Assembly (NCBI GenBank): GCA_028554795.2
Contig: CM068831.1
Coordinates: forward strand, 66,625,982-66,689,981
Origin: Sinohyriopsis cumingii
Lineage: Eukaryota > Mollusca > Bivalvia > Unionida > Unionidae
Reading direction: 5' to 3'
DNA length: 64,000 bases
The number at the start of each line of letters is the position of its first letter. Position 1 is the stretch's first letter. Positions 1 through 11,222 of this stretch are shown one piece after another. The position numbers and the translations under genes were made by a program. The notes below the pieces were generated by a model, which made no database searches, had not been told where the DNA came from, and was given only the letters and a program-made list of their open reading frames with translations.

Positions 1-120
1 AATAGAAGAAGTAAATATGTTTATTTGGGTCTATGTTTTGGAATTTCCTAAGTGAATTATACATAATCCAGGTTTTGCACCTCCATTATTTGTACTTAAT
101 GACACGTTCATTTAGCCTTG

Positions 121-452
121 AGTGTGGAGGTGTGTGTTTGTGTGCGTGTTTTGGATTTTTAATGTAGCTTTAAGAATTTTTCAGTCATATCACTATGATG
201 TCTGAGTGTGACATTTTACAGTGCTGTCTAGCACTGGGGCATCATGTTGCAGACATGTAGCATGACATCCCACCCAGCCACATTATCCTGACATCAGGCC
301 GACCAGTACTATCACTAACCTCTTAATGCTGAGTAAAGCGAGGCAGCAGTTAGTACAATTTTTATAAGTCATTGGTATGACTCAGCTGGGGTTCAAATCC
401 ATGTCCTCCCACATAAGGGGCAGATGCTCTAACCACTAGGCCACCAGAGTGG
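121..452 (-). mobile_element. SINE family B, copy 1 (full length)
   Basis: Dispersed element of about 330 bp. Its tRNA-like head (box B-like ggttcaaatcc, then ggcctagtggtt on the minus strand) is at the right end, and its (CA)n tail is at the left. It is flanked by a 9-bp target-site duplication ttagccttg at 112-120 and 453-461. The body (…gcatcatgttgcagacatg…cattatcctgacatcaggcc…) is shared with seven other copies here. Promoter boxes are somewhat decayed. Confidence 0.88.
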
Positions 453-620
453 TTAGCCTTGTCTCTAGTTAAACTGGTTCAATATTGAGATATTTACCTT
501 TGACATTTTATATTATAGAAATTGTAATGAAGGAGTACATTCTGAGTTGAGCGTGCAATCAAATTGATTAGTTTAATAATGAAAGACTTGAATGTACAGA
601 CTACAATGATACAATGACAT

Positions 621-879
621 GGGGCCCCGAGTGGCCAAGCAGTCTAAAGCGCTCTCCATTATGGATCACTGCCATCTCACCTCTGTCTGCGTGGGTTCAA
701 ATCTAGGATTCAGCCAATGTGGGTATGTGAGAAAGCTTGCCAGTAGCTTCTCGTGGGTCGGTGGTTCTTTACGGGGTTTTCCCGGGTTCTTCCTCCACCA
801 TTAATACTGGCCGCCATGTATAGCCTATCATGTGCTAAAAAATGGCGTTAAACCCTACAACAACAACAACAACTACTAT
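621..879 (+). mobile_element. SINE family A, copy 1 (full length)
   Basis: tRNA-derived SINE. The 5' head (ggggccccgagtggccaag … gggttcaaatc) resembles a Ser/Leu-type tRNA with A and B boxes. A conserved central part follows (gggtatgtgagaaagcttgc), and the end is gcgttaaaccct plus a (CAA)n tail. A target-site duplication aatgacat is at 613-620 and 880-887. The open frame at 619-804 is SINE sequence, not a gene. Confidence 0.9.
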
Positions 880-1114
880 AATGACATGGTCTAATATAAT
901 ACATCATGACATGCCTATTCTGACTTCAGAGCTCAGACGTGACATATGCATCACTAAAAGTATTAAAATGTTTCACAAAATAAATTCATTATCAATTTTG
1001 ATTAAAGTGTATTTTGAAATTAGGCCTTCTGAAGAAAGCAAACTCTGTTAATATGATGCCAGGCAGGATGGTCACAAAAACAATCCAAGTACAAAAATTT
1101 AATTTGGTCACATA

Positions 1115-1889
1115 ATGCCAAACTGGCAAATCATAATAGACAAAATCTTATGCTGGAAAAGGGTCATTAAAACAGTTAACTCACTGATTTATATTTTGAA
1201 AAGAATCAAATCTTATTTTCTCCAAGAGCAGAGAAAGATATTCTATAATGCATATATCATGCCATACTTAGAATATTGTTGTTCTATTTTGGGTAATAGT
1301 GATACAGAAAATCAGGAAAGATTACTGAAATTTCAAAAAAGAGCAGCTAGAGTTATTCTTTTTATTCTGATTTAGATACACTATCAACAATTCTGTTTAA
1401 AACCCTGAAGTGGCTTCCATTTCAACAAAGAACTCAGTTTCAAAAGGGTTTACTAGTCTATAAATCATTACATGGTTTGGCTCCTGAAGACTTAAATGTA
1501 ATTTTTAATTTGTTAAAAATGTAGATATGTATGAACTAAGATCCAATTTAAACAACAATTTATATTTACTTAAACGAATCTTGGAGCTTTGCAAGAAGAG
1601 GTTTGCTTTTCTTGGAGCCAACCTATGGCATTCCATAGCATTTCTTAGTCAACATCTACAGAAACAATCATTTGTGTGATTCTGTTTACTTCAGTACTAT
1701 TTTTGTTTGCCATATTATCATGTACTCACCTATAGTGTTTTACACATGTTCACTACATCAATCTGTATGAATCCTGTATGTGTAACTCATCTTTAAAGCC
1801 TTGTATATATTTTATTGTAGCAGTAGGTCAGTTATCTAGTTTTACTAGCATTTGCTGTCAAAAGACACCTCATCTTGTAAAATGTTTGC

Positions 1890-1982
<93 letters not shown>

Positions 1983-2005
1983 CCAATTGAGCTTTTTTGA
2001 AGAAA

Positions 2006-2039
<34 letters not shown>

Positions 2040-2050
2040 TATTATTATTT
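1115..2050 (+). pseudogene. Non-LTR retrotransposon (LINE) 3' end: reverse transcriptase C-terminus, frameshifted
   Basis: Frames 1115-1375, 1363-1524 and 1521-1679 together read like the C-terminal end of a LINE reverse transcriptase. The first has YNAYIMPYLEYCCSILG and KFQKRAAR, the second LKWLPFQQR and YKSLHGLAPEDL, the third RFAFLGANLWHS. At least two frameshifts separate them. After the stop at 1677-1679 comes an AT-rich 3' untranslated part interrupted by a (TA)n run (about 1894-1980). It ends gaccaattgagctttttt…gaaag and a (TTA)n tail at 2008-2050, typical of LINE 3' ends. The catalytic FADD-box region is absent, so this is a 5'-truncated dead copy. Motifs fit the Jockey/CR1-like group in general; the clade is not assigned. 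Confidence 0.8.
1894..1980. repeat. (TA)n microsatellite
   Basis: About 87 bp of nearly pure TA inside the LINE 3' untranslated part. It produces meaningless Tyr-Ile repeat frames in both directions. Confidence 0.97.
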
Positions 2051-2294
2051 TACAATGCCTATAGTGTTCATTGGGATTGATTGCTACGACATATTGCTTT
2101 CTCCAAGAAAAGCTGACCATTCACTTCATTTGATTCCGTGTTGTTCAGCCATCTTAGGAAAGCTCAATATATTGCATTATTCAAACATAGCCCAATGAGA
2201 AGTCCACTCCAGTCCATCATCCACAACTGTTTTTGGCCAGCCTTGTTTTAGCTTGACACCTCCAGTTACCACTAACTTACTGTGGTCTTTCTGC

Positions 2295-2347
2295 TGTTGT
2301 TTTTGTGGGGTTTAATTCCATTTTTCAGCACATGATAGGTTATACAT
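2295..2347 (-). mobile_element. SINE family A, copy 2, left part (3' tail side)
   Basis: Holds the (CAA)-type tail and the gttaaac…gctatac end of SINE A on the minus strand. It stops abruptly at 2347 where a DNA transposon begins. The rest of the same SINE resumes at 5277. A 12-bp target-site duplication with one mismatch (tggtctttctgc at 2283-2294, tgatctttctgc at 5471-5482) proves both parts are one insertion. Confidence 0.88.
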
Positions 2348-4195
2348 CCTGTACGAAATAATTAGGCAGATTCCACCTGGAACTTAAGCAGACTCCAGCG
2401 GAATCTGCCTAAAATGTTAAAAATCTGGTTAATACAAAGGCGGACATGGAAAATTTGAGAAGTCAAAGATGAATCCATCTAGAGTCCGTCTAACTCTAAG
2501 ATGGACTTTTGTCAAATTCCTGCTATAAATACATCTTTAGGCATAATTTTGGACTTGGTTGATTTTCCACCCACCATCTACGTGGAATTAGGAACTTAGT
2601 CACTGGCATCTATTATATGAAAGAAGGAATCTGGACTTAGTTTATTTTCTAACCAACATCTAGGCAGAATGAAGAACTTACATCAGTTAAATAAGGCATA
2701 ATTAGGACTTGGCTTTTGTGTGTCTGTAATTTGTTAAATGACTGAAAATATAGTGATATTTTGTGATTGTAATATCACTGACAGTTCAACAAAAATATCA
2801 ATAAGATATAATAAAATTTATTGTTTCTTGTACAATTTGAATGATTTTCAGCAGCATTTATATTTCCTGTTTCTGATAGCTGTAATTTTATTGTTTATTT
2901 TGGGCACAATTTATAACTTCTTTCCACAGCTTTCCTTGTTAAATTTCTTTTTCAAATTTGTTGTTGTTGTTGTTGTATTTTTGTTTAACTTCAATTGGAT
3001 TTAAGTGCCCTCAAACAAGTTTTCATATTGTTTTCCATTTTAAAACATAATTTCGCTTTTCTCCTGACCTGTATTTCCTCAATATGGACCCATTTTTTTA
3101 ATATCATCTCCGAAACTTTTTTTAAAAATAATGCTCTATCCGGTCCCATTCCACAACGAGCTTTCAAATAAGTATTTGTTCCGTTTATTGTTTAACAGAG
3201 GATCGTTGTATAAAGCTTTCTGATTGGTCAAAATTTTGTAATTGCCCAATGAATCGTCGCATAACAGAAACTTGTGGGAAAGAGCATGTTTGCTAAACCT
3301 GGTGATTCGAATTTTCAAGCGGGATGAGAGATTGAATAACCATTTGAAAAATGTGTGGCAATGAGAATACCCTGAACGCAAATTTGATGGGAACATAACT
3401 GCTCAGTCTGTATGAAAACTGAATGCCAGGACAAGCATTTTGCTTTTTGTGCCATAAAGAGCTTTACAGTAGTGGCTAACGTGCTAAATAGGACAAGGAA
3501 TTGAATCAGGATGATTTCTAAGTAATATACAACTCCAAACTGATTAACTTCAGAATTTAAGGAGGGACAACGTGTAGATCACTGGTGGGAATTGTTGCCA
3601 GCTATCCATGTCTATCAATGATAGTCATATCTTTGCGGAATTTTCTTGGCTGAAAAGTAGAATCTACTTTCAATCTCGTGAGGCATTGTTGTGTATATTA
3701 TCTAAATATTCTTGGTGTGTTGGAATTCAGTGTAAAATAAGAGTAATTATATCATGATAAACGTTTGTCATGGCTGCTTATGGAACAAGGACTAATGCGA
3801 GAGACCACAACATCATCATAGTTTAGTGTGCAATCAAAAATCCAGTCTACAGTACAAGTGACGTAAGGCAGGCTCCTAGCTTTTCTTCTTCTCATAATAA
3901 AATTGTCTCAAATGGATGCCTTTCTGTAATTTTGCATTATTTTCATGGCTGAATTTTTCAATGCAGATTAATATTTTATATTTTATATATGTTTATGTGT
4001 TCACAGATGCCTGTGCATATGTTCCAGGCTTGATACTTTGATTTTTAAAACCACTTAATTATTTAGTGTCAGATACTTCATATCATGTTGTATATACTGT
4101 ATATGTTGTACATCACAGATAGAAGGCCTCACGGTAGATTAGTTCTGTAACTAATTGAATTACCTTCTCTAAATAAAGTCATTATTATTATTATC

Positions 4196-4239
<44 letters not shown>

Positions 4240-5274
4240 CCATTTTTCTTGCCTTGGATGTCATATAATTACAACATCAGTATAATTGTTTTCATGCACA
4301 CTTAAATATCATCTTGGTTAATAAAGTCCTGTTTAATTCATATCCATTATTTCTTTGAAACCTGCTGAAATGTCTGAAACACTAAAAAAAAATTAAGTAA
4401 AATACTGCTGTATATAATGATCAAAATTTTACTGATATCTTACAAAAGTTTTAGTCAATTTTTTTGTGAAACCTCACAAATATTTCAAAGAAATTTGAGT
4501 GAGACCTCAACATAATTTCAATGAAAGTTTTGGTCAAAATATGTATGAAATCTCACCAAACTTTAAAGTGAAATGAAAAATACTAAGTGATGCCATGTTG
4601 GATTAGATTTTTTATGCAAGAAAAAAAATGGCATTGCCCCTTAGGACAAGAAAAACCTAAGTCTTATTTGATAATGTCTGTCAAAATAAAATTTATGATC
4701 CATTTTAAATATTACTGTGAATATTTATCATTGATTCCCATTAATGTCTAAAAATCATTAGGCAGTTTAATGCATAATAGAAATCTGAAGTATATTTTTT
4801 ATGGTTTAGGCAGAAAATGCTTCAAAAACCCATCTGAAATCTGCCTTGACATTTTCATTATTGGATGGGGTTTCTGCAGGTATTTCCATGTAATTAGGCA
4901 GAAGTAAAGATTCTGCCTAGTAACAGTAATTTCAAGCAATATATATATATATATTCCACCCTGAATCTGCCTAAAAGTGATAATATGGGGAATCTATGCT
5001 AAATAAGCGGAATAAACAGATTCTGCCTAGTAGACGGAATAAACAAATTCGCACCTAGTAGTCAGAATAAACTAATTCCGCCTAGTAGGCAGAATAAACA
5101 AATTCCGCTTAGTAATAGATGGATTAATTTGCATATTTCGGGCTGTATTCCACCCTGAATCTGCCCTGAACCCACCTAAAATTTATAATAAGTGGAATCT
5201 AGGCTTTAACTGAAATTCGCTTTAAAATTCCACCTGGAATGTGGTTAAAGTCAGGGTGGAAGTTTTCGTACAGG
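2348..5274. mobile_element. 2.93-kb DNA transposon (TIR CCTGTACGAAA) inserted in SINE A
   Basis: Starts CCTGTACGAAA and ends with its exact inverse TTTCGTACAGG. It splits a SINE at a site whose sequence is known from other copies, and the flanks overlap by 2 bp (at; 2346-2347 and 5275-5276), the apparent target-site duplication. Subterminal regions carry repeats around ggaatctgcct and a cluster of gcggaataaac/attccgcctag palindromes at about 4990-5115. No recognisable transposase is present; the open frames at 2738-3004 and 3136-3396 match nothing I know. A LINE 3' end lies inside (3960-4234). Most likely a non-autonomous or decayed DNA transposon. Superfamily not assigned; a 2-bp duplication limits the candidates. 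Confidence 0.85.
3960..4234 (+). mobile_element. LINE 3' untranslated end with (TTA)n tail
   Basis: AT-rich stretch ending in a stem-loop (gattagtt … aactaatt, about 4136-4160), then accttctctaaataaagtc and (TTA)n at 4181-4234. The hairpin followed by aataaa and a (TTA)n tail is typical of LINE 3' ends. The left limit is a guess; no coding part is visible. Nested inside the DNA transposon. Confidence 0.6.
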
Positions 5275-5470
5275 ATGGCGGCCAGTATTAATGGTGGAGG
5301 AAGAACAGGGAAAACCCCGGGAAGAACCACTGACCCATGAGAAGCTACTGGCAAGCTTTCTCACATACCCACATTGGCTGAATCTGAGACTCAAACTGGC
5401 ACAGACAGAGGTTAGATGGCAGTGATCCATAACGGAGAGCGCTTTAGACCACTTGGCCACTCTGGGCCCC
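5275..5470 (-). mobile_element. SINE family A, copy 2, right part (tRNA-like head)
   Basis: Minus-strand SINE A from ggcggccag to ggggccc, including the A/B-box head. It continues the left part at 2295-2347 and is followed by the right target-site duplication at 5471-5482. Open frames 5251-5484 and 5412-5723 are largely this SINE. Confidence 0.9.
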
Positions 5471-5482
5471 TGATCTTTCTGC

Positions 5483-5957
5483 AACTATTTGTTCCTTGTA
5501 CTCCTTGGCCAAACAAACATGTTTTATTATGAATAAAAAGTGAATTTGACCCTTTTTTCTGTTGTTCATAATTCAGTCTTGTATTCAGAAAATTCCAGTA
5601 TCTTTTCAATTGCAGCAGTGGTGGGGTGTCCTTCTCAATTTTCTGTTTTAGAATTATACCACCCTGCATAACTGTACATAGTAATGATGCAGTTGTCTCC
5701 CTTTGAATAATGTACCTATACAAGAGTTATTATGTAGTATACTTAAAATTATAAGCAGAAAAAAAACCAGTACAGACCCTAATCTACCAGTGCACAATGC
5801 AAAACCAGATCATGATCAAACACTGTTTGGAAGCTTGGTGTTTGGTGTAGATTAATACTGTATATACAGATATATTAAGAAGATGAAAATATCAATAAAT
5901 TCAAAGGCATAATGTTTTGATGCATATGGTTATGTGTCCTTAAATATTAATACCTAC
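5483..5957. other. Presumed intron, left of Ig5
   Basis: No gene recognised. 5765-5850 holds a fragment (cagaccctaatct…) of a short dispersed repeat also seen near 7270-7400, 12405-12520 and 18670. Confidence 0.5.
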
Positions 5958-6254
5958 CAGTAACTATTAACTGTACCGTGTCTTGCAGGTTGTTTCCAGA
6001 GCTGTCTGAGCCACGACATGTGTATGTGCCAGCATCACTTGTTGTCAGGCTGTTTATTGTAAGATTGGACTGTCTGGAATTTGTATCATATGACCCCACA
6101 GTGTATTTGAAATTGGTAAGCAGCTGAGCACCAGTCAGACCAGTCCAGATGACAGTAATGGTTCCTGAACCTGTGACTCTGCATGTAAGCGTTACTGACT
6201 GTCCTGGTATACCAGTCACCGTAAGACCATTGGTAATGTCCACTGAGAGTGGTG
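5958..6254 (-). CDS. Ig domain 5 exon (I-set-like, phase 1-1)
   Basis: A 297-bp exon encodes a 99-residue Ig domain (about 438-536). The core is PGQSVTLTC (Cys25), TVIW (Trp37), NLTINSL, and TTSDAGTYTC (Cys80), ending QLIVT. Acceptor gcatttttag|ca and donor actg|gtaggt fit; a second donor-like gt four bases downstream would break the phase-1 pattern, so the first is preferred. It is the leftmost exon of this gene found in the window. Its donor is phase 1 and no terminal exon or stop is seen in the remaining 5.9 kb, which is largely mobile elements, so the gene very likely continues beyond position 1. NLT is a possible glycosylation site. It is the closest relative of Ig4 here. Confidence 0.88.
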
Positions 6255-6717
6255 CTAAAAATGCAAAAATGGGTTTCAATTCATGATACAAGTAACATTT
6301 TGCAATCCAATGGAAAATAAATGCCTTAAATTACTCTTACATGACACAAAAATTGATTGCTGAAGTTTACAGATTTTAAACAGAACAAGTTTTCCATGGA
6401 ACATGTTACAAAAAATTATATTAAGAATGGTTTGCCCAAAAGATTTAATTAACTAATTAATAACAAAACTTGCAAATAATGTGTACACAAGTGTTATCAC
6501 AACTGTGATGTGACTGATAAAGCTTGGTTACCTGCAAGAACAAAGTTTTAATATAATAGGGCCATAATTAGGTCACATTCTGTCAAATAATTAGGACAAT
6601 CTAATTTGAGCAAACTTTTATTTATATAAAGTTTCATATCAATATTGGATTTAATCTGAGAAGAACTTCCAAAGTTAATGAGTGAAATGAAATATTGTGA
6701 TGGACAGTGTGCATATC
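6255..6717. other. Intron between Ig4 and Ig5, no feature
   Basis: AT-rich sequence in which I see nothing recognisable. Confidence 0.5.
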
Positions 6718-7052
6718 TGTGTGTGTGTGTGTCTGTGTGTGTGTGTGTGTGATTTTGATTTTTAATGTAGCTCTAACAATATTTCAGTCATATCACTATG
6801 ATGTCTGCAGTGTGACAGTTTATAATGGTGTCTAGCACAACAGCATCATGCCACAGACATGTAGCACTATGTCCCACCCAGTCAAATTATCCTGACACAA
6901 GTCTGAACAGTCCTAATACTAACCTCTTAATGCTGAGTGCCTAGCGAAGCAGCTGTTTGTACCATTTTTATAACTCTTTGGTATAAATTGATTGAGGTTC
7001 AAACCCGCAACCTCCCATGTCCATTAGGCAGACACTCAAACAGGTAGAGTGG
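6718..7052 (-). mobile_element. SINE family B, copy 2 (decayed)
   Basis: Begins with a (GT)n run (the SINE tail on the opposite strand) and carries the whole family body. The tRNA-like head at the right is damaged by a deletion of about 10 bp in the A-box area. No clear target-site duplication. Confidence 0.85.
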
Positions 7053-7819
7053 AAAGACAGACAGGATAGGACAAAACAGGTAACACAATAAAAACACAGC
7101 ATTTGCTACGAAATTCCTCTAAAAGAATCTGTCACAAGAGTATAAAAAATGGGTGTAAAAGAACTGCTTCTACCCTATGCATGTGCAAATCAAAACTGAA
7201 AATTACCATTCAAAAAATCATGCCATACATATTTGCTTATAAGCTGAATTGAAATGCAAACTGCTTGGATCTTCCAGCAAATAATCTCTGTAGTTTGTTA
7301 GGAGTAATCAACAGAACAAACAATACAGACCCTAATCTGATAGTGCATTGTGCTACAGCAGATCAGAGTCCAAACTTTTTGCACTTGGACCGGACGTATA
7401 AGCTAATATATTTGGTTCACTTACACACACACAGAAACACACATACATACACAGACACATACACACACAAACAGCGACAAGTACAAGTGTACATACATTT
7501 ACAAAACATTTTACATACATTGTGAGTATGAATGAATCAAACAAATGCAACTTGCTAATGTCAAGCTTTATATTTGTGGAAATCGTGAGTTTTTATATTT
7601 GCTTTCAAGGTGCCAAAAAAGTGCAAGACTTGAAAATAAAGCCAATACTAGCTGGCTAATAAAGACTACAAGTAATTAATACTAACAACATTTCCTGAAT
7701 TATGCTCAACAGTGTTACAGAAGCAGTCACTGCAGAATAAATTTACTTACATGCTTTAAACTGTGACAGGGCATCCATCCCATCATTAATATTTGCTTCA
7801 ATGCTAAAATGTTACATTA
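7053..7819. other. Intron with dispersed repeat fragment and CA-rich tract
   Basis: 7270-7400 is a copy of a short dispersed repeat (gttaggagtaatca … cagaccctaatct) shared with 12405-12520. 7424-7475 is imperfect CA-rich simple sequence. The rest shows nothing. Confidence 0.55.
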
Positions 7820-8390
7820 AATCTTACTAAGTTGTATTCTTGAATTCCCACAAGTGCAAGAATCTGCAAAGACTGGAAACCACTTATGATGGAGAACTCA
7901 TTTATTGTGCAGAAACACTTTTGCTTCTGTCAGTCAGATTGAAATTCAACCTTGACCTTTTGTCCCTGAAATCAATAGGGTTCTTCCTTACCCCAAGTGC
8001 AAGCCATCTGCAAAGCTTGCTATCTGATGATAATACAAAACTTGAGTTAATATGCAAAATCCATTTTTCTTCTTTCAGTTCTTTACCTATTGATCCAAAA
8101 ATGAACAGGGTTCCATCTTCTTTCCCCAAATGTAAGGAATTCATGATGTTTGGTAAACACAAGGTGATCTTGAGTTATTTTGCATAAACCATTTTACTTC
8201 TTTCAATGAGAGTGACCTTAACCCTTGTGCTTTTTAACCTTGTACTGATGGGTTTATCCTCCTTACATAAGTGCAAGTCATCCACAAAATATGCTAACTG
8301 TAGATGGTAGATGATTAAATGTATTTAGTAAAACAAAATTGTGGACAGACAGGTGGACAGACATTATAACATAATATACTCTGATTTATC
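7820..8390. repeat. Degenerate dispersed repeat, internally tandem
   Basis: Three to four diverged units, each with an aagtgcaagccatctgcaaa-like block followed by a gagttattttgcaaaccatttt-like block and cttctttcagtgagagtgacctt. The end is aattgtggacagacaggtgg. The same kind of unit is at 24290-24610. The open frames here (7840-8187 and 7902-8162) are repeat sequence. Confidence 0.7.
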
Positions 8391-8701
8391 AAGGACTTAT
8401 AAATTAGGTCACAAGGCAAGTAATTAGCAAAATCAATCGGACACATTTTAGTTCCAGGAGTCTGCCTCAATACTTACCAAGATAAAGTAGATCATGAATA
8501 CTAAATCCATTTTTTAATAATGTGAGTTCAACTATCTTCTCTAAATTTCCCTACAAAATCATGCCATAATGTAATTAAGTTGGTTGATAACTTTCACAAA
8601 ACTTCTAATGAAGTCTTAGTAATGATGCCGCTGCTAAACAGATCATGCAGCCATCATCAAAAGATCAGATCCACTCTGGTTATAGCATTGTGTTTTTGTT
8701 T

Positions 8702-9014
8702 GTTTTTTATTATTATTTTTACATAGCTTTAACAGTTTTTCAGTCATATCACTATGATATCTGCAGTGTGATAGTTGATACTGATGTCTAGCACTGGGGC
8801 ATCATGCCACAGACATGCAACTTGATGTCCCACTCAGTCACATTCTCCCGACACCAGGCTACCAGTCCTAACACTAACCTCTTAATGTTGAGCACTAAAC
8901 AAGGCAGCTGCTAGTACCATTTTTATAAGTCTTTGGTATGACTTGGCCAGGGTTTAAACCCACGACCTCCCACATCCTAGGCGAACTCTCTAACAACTAG
9001 GCCATCGGAGTGGT
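8702..9014 (-). mobile_element. SINE family B, copy 3
   Basis: Nearly complete body and tRNA-like head (ending ggccatcggagtggt on the plus strand). The left end is a T-rich/ATT tract rather than (GT)n. Confidence 0.87.
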
Positions 9015-9669
9015 CAGATATACCTTTAAATATATTCACAGTCCACTCAAAGTATTTGTTAGTAGGAGGTGCTCATCATTAAACTGACTTCCAGTCTGAT
9101 TCATATCATTTGTAAGGGTTATGAAAATGTGAAAATGGATACAACAGGTCCTTTTTTGTTTTTGCTTTTGGTTTAGAGCAATGAACCAGAGGTCAAAACA
9201 TCTGCATCAAACAGATTATAAGGCAAATTTCATTAAAATCTGAAAAGCTAGGAGATTAATGAACAAATCATATTAAAATCCAAATAATTCAAGGGTTCTA
9301 CAATTTAATTGGTTACTGAATGAATTTTCATGGTTTTACAGAAATGAATTTTTCATCTATACCTAAATTCAATGACTGAGGAAGGGATTCTAGAGTTTCC
9401 ACAGACAGATGACTTAATTGGTCTTGAAATTTGTGGTTGGTAGCAAACACAAAATCCATGAAAACTGGTACCCTGTGAAATCTGGTACACTACAAAAAAT
9501 AATTTATGCACAAAATTGTAAAGTCTTAAACTTTTGGGGCTTGGAGCTGGACTACTGACTCCAACTTTTTGGGGGAGTAGAGCACCTTTAAATTTATTAG
9601 AAACAATTTGTTTTAGATTGGACATTAAAGTTTCAGTGGTAATCTCAAGATTTTTAACCAAGTTCTCAC
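9015..9669. other. Intron left of Ig4, no feature
   Basis: No repeats or exons recognised. A long open frame continues from Ig4 into this stretch but crosses a good splice donor, so it is treated as intron. Confidence 0.55.
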
Positions 9670-9960
9670 CTGTTACTGCCAGGGTGACAGAATCTGAGAA
9701 ATCGGATGATGAAGCACCACTTCTGGCTAGGCACATGTACGTCCCTGCATCTGCGGAGTCTAGATTACTAATGGTCAGTGTCGACTGACTTGAATTAGAA
9801 CTATATGGAATGATTGTATATTTTGATCCTGAGAGTACCTTTGGACCAAACCAGGTCACACTGATGCTACCTGTGCCCAATACCCTACATGTCAAAGTAA
9901 TGGGCTGTCCTTCAGTTGCGCTGACTGAATCCCCATTTAATATTTCCACTGTTAAAGTAA
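9670..9960 (-). CDS. Ig domain 4 exon (I-set-like, phase 1-1)
   Basis: A 291-bp exon encodes a 97-residue Ig domain (about 341-437). Motifs are EGQPITLTC with Cys25, SISVTW with Trp37, STLTISNL in the E strand, and DSADAGTYMC with Cys77, a textbook I/V-set core. The last strand is SVTLAVT. Acceptor ttttcag|tt and donor acag|gtgaga are strong and both phase 1. It closely resembles the next domain, Ig5: both open with V-E/D-I-x-N-G, share a GQxxTLTCRVxGxG block, and share a DAGTYxC block. The pair probably arose by exon duplication. NSS is a possible glycosylation site. Reading open beyond the donor into the intron, as one longer open frame does, is not supported because the donor is good. Confidence 0.9.
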
Positions 9961-10837
9961 CTGAAAAGTAAATCATACTTTCAAAACACCACATGTGAAC
10001 TTTAATATGATATTTAGACTGGAGATAGAGTTTGCAAGTATCAGTGAAGTGCTAACAAAGCTGACTGAGAGCCATAGATATCATTTTGATACATATACCT
10101 GCCATATTACAAAGTTTTTCTTTAAAACTAATACATGTACTATTAATCTGTAAAAGATCTGGTTCACAAAGAATAATTCATGAATTATGGATAAAATAAG
10201 TTATGATAATTTGCATGTACCATAGGCTGGTGTTGAATCTGACTAAACATCTATCAAATGCATCTCTGCTCATAATCAGACAGTTTAAACCATAAAGGTG
10301 TAATTAGAAAAAGAATCGCATACAACCTGGATAAAGATGTCAGTTCTACTGAAATTTAAGATATCCATTATTTGACTGTTTGACAAATTGGTTGGGCCAG
10401 GCATTTCATCAATTGGTCTCCTAGACAGCTGAGTGGGATAATTAAAAATAAAGAAAGTCTAGATGTGAGTACCCCTGTTCCTGGCATTAGGATCAAAGAG
10501 TACCTGCAGTTGCAGAATGCCATGTGACCAATCAGTTAATTATCCTTACTATGATATCTATCGCTTTAACAATTAAAAAAAAGCATGCTTATGCAAATTA
10601 AATGTTGAAACTGTACAACTTCACAGTAACAGACACATGCATCGGATTCCTACCAATTATGCAGAATACTGCTAAAGTTTTATATATTGGGAGCTAAATA
10701 ATTATACAAAGACAGAGATTCTGACACAAAAATATTTGGAACATGGTATTAAAATACAATGTGTATTGAATGGCAAAATACAATAAGGTGTTGAAGTTTG
10801 ACACTTGTACAATTTGAATGACATATTATTTGGTATC
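9961..10837. other. Intron between Ig3 and Ig4, no feature
   Basis: AT-rich, nothing recognisable. Confidence 0.5.
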
Positions 10838-11222
10838 AGAATGATCTAATTCTATGAAATCATTCTAGATTGTACTGTAATTGCCTTGTTATATTATCTT
10901 CAGCATGATCTAGTTATATGAAGTCAATCTAAATTGTACTGTAATTGCTTTGTTATATTACCATCAGCATAATTTAGTTATATGAAGTCAATCTAAATTG
11001 TACTGTAATTGCTTTGTCGTATTACCATCAGCATGATCTAATTCTATGAAATCATTCTACTGCACTGTAATTGCTTTGTTATATGAACACTGCATGCTCT
11101 AGTTCTATGAATCCCATCTAACTGTACTGTAATTACATTGTTACATTAGCATCTACATGATCTAGTTCTATGAAATCAATGTTAGTTGTACTGTAATTGC
11201 TTTGCCATGCTAACATCAGCAT
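10838..11222. repeat. 64-bp minisatellite, about 6 copies
   Basis: Units start at about 10841, 10905, 10969, 11033, 11094 and 11157 and share atgatctagttctatgaa and tgtactgtaattgctttgtt. Period 61-64 bp, moderately diverged. Confidence 0.92.

Noticed and set aside
619..804. Open frame and tRNA-like sequence (gagtggccaag … gggttcaaatc) as a possible tRNA gene
   Set aside because: It is the head of SINE family A, repeated elsewhere with target-site duplications; no complete cloverleaf with an intact acceptor stem was evident.
3136..3396. 86-codon minus-strand frame as transposase of the 2.93-kb element
   Set aside because: No recognisable catalytic motif or domain; too short to support.
7840..8187. 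115-codon plus-strand frame (and its minus-strand counterpart at 7902-8162)
   Set aside because: Lies in a degenerate dispersed repeat whose units recur at 24290-24610.
9353..9669. Extension of the Ig4 frame by about 100 codons into the adjacent sequence
   Set aside because: A good donor (acag|gtgaga) in the common phase 1 ends the domain exactly; the extension has no domain and different composition.
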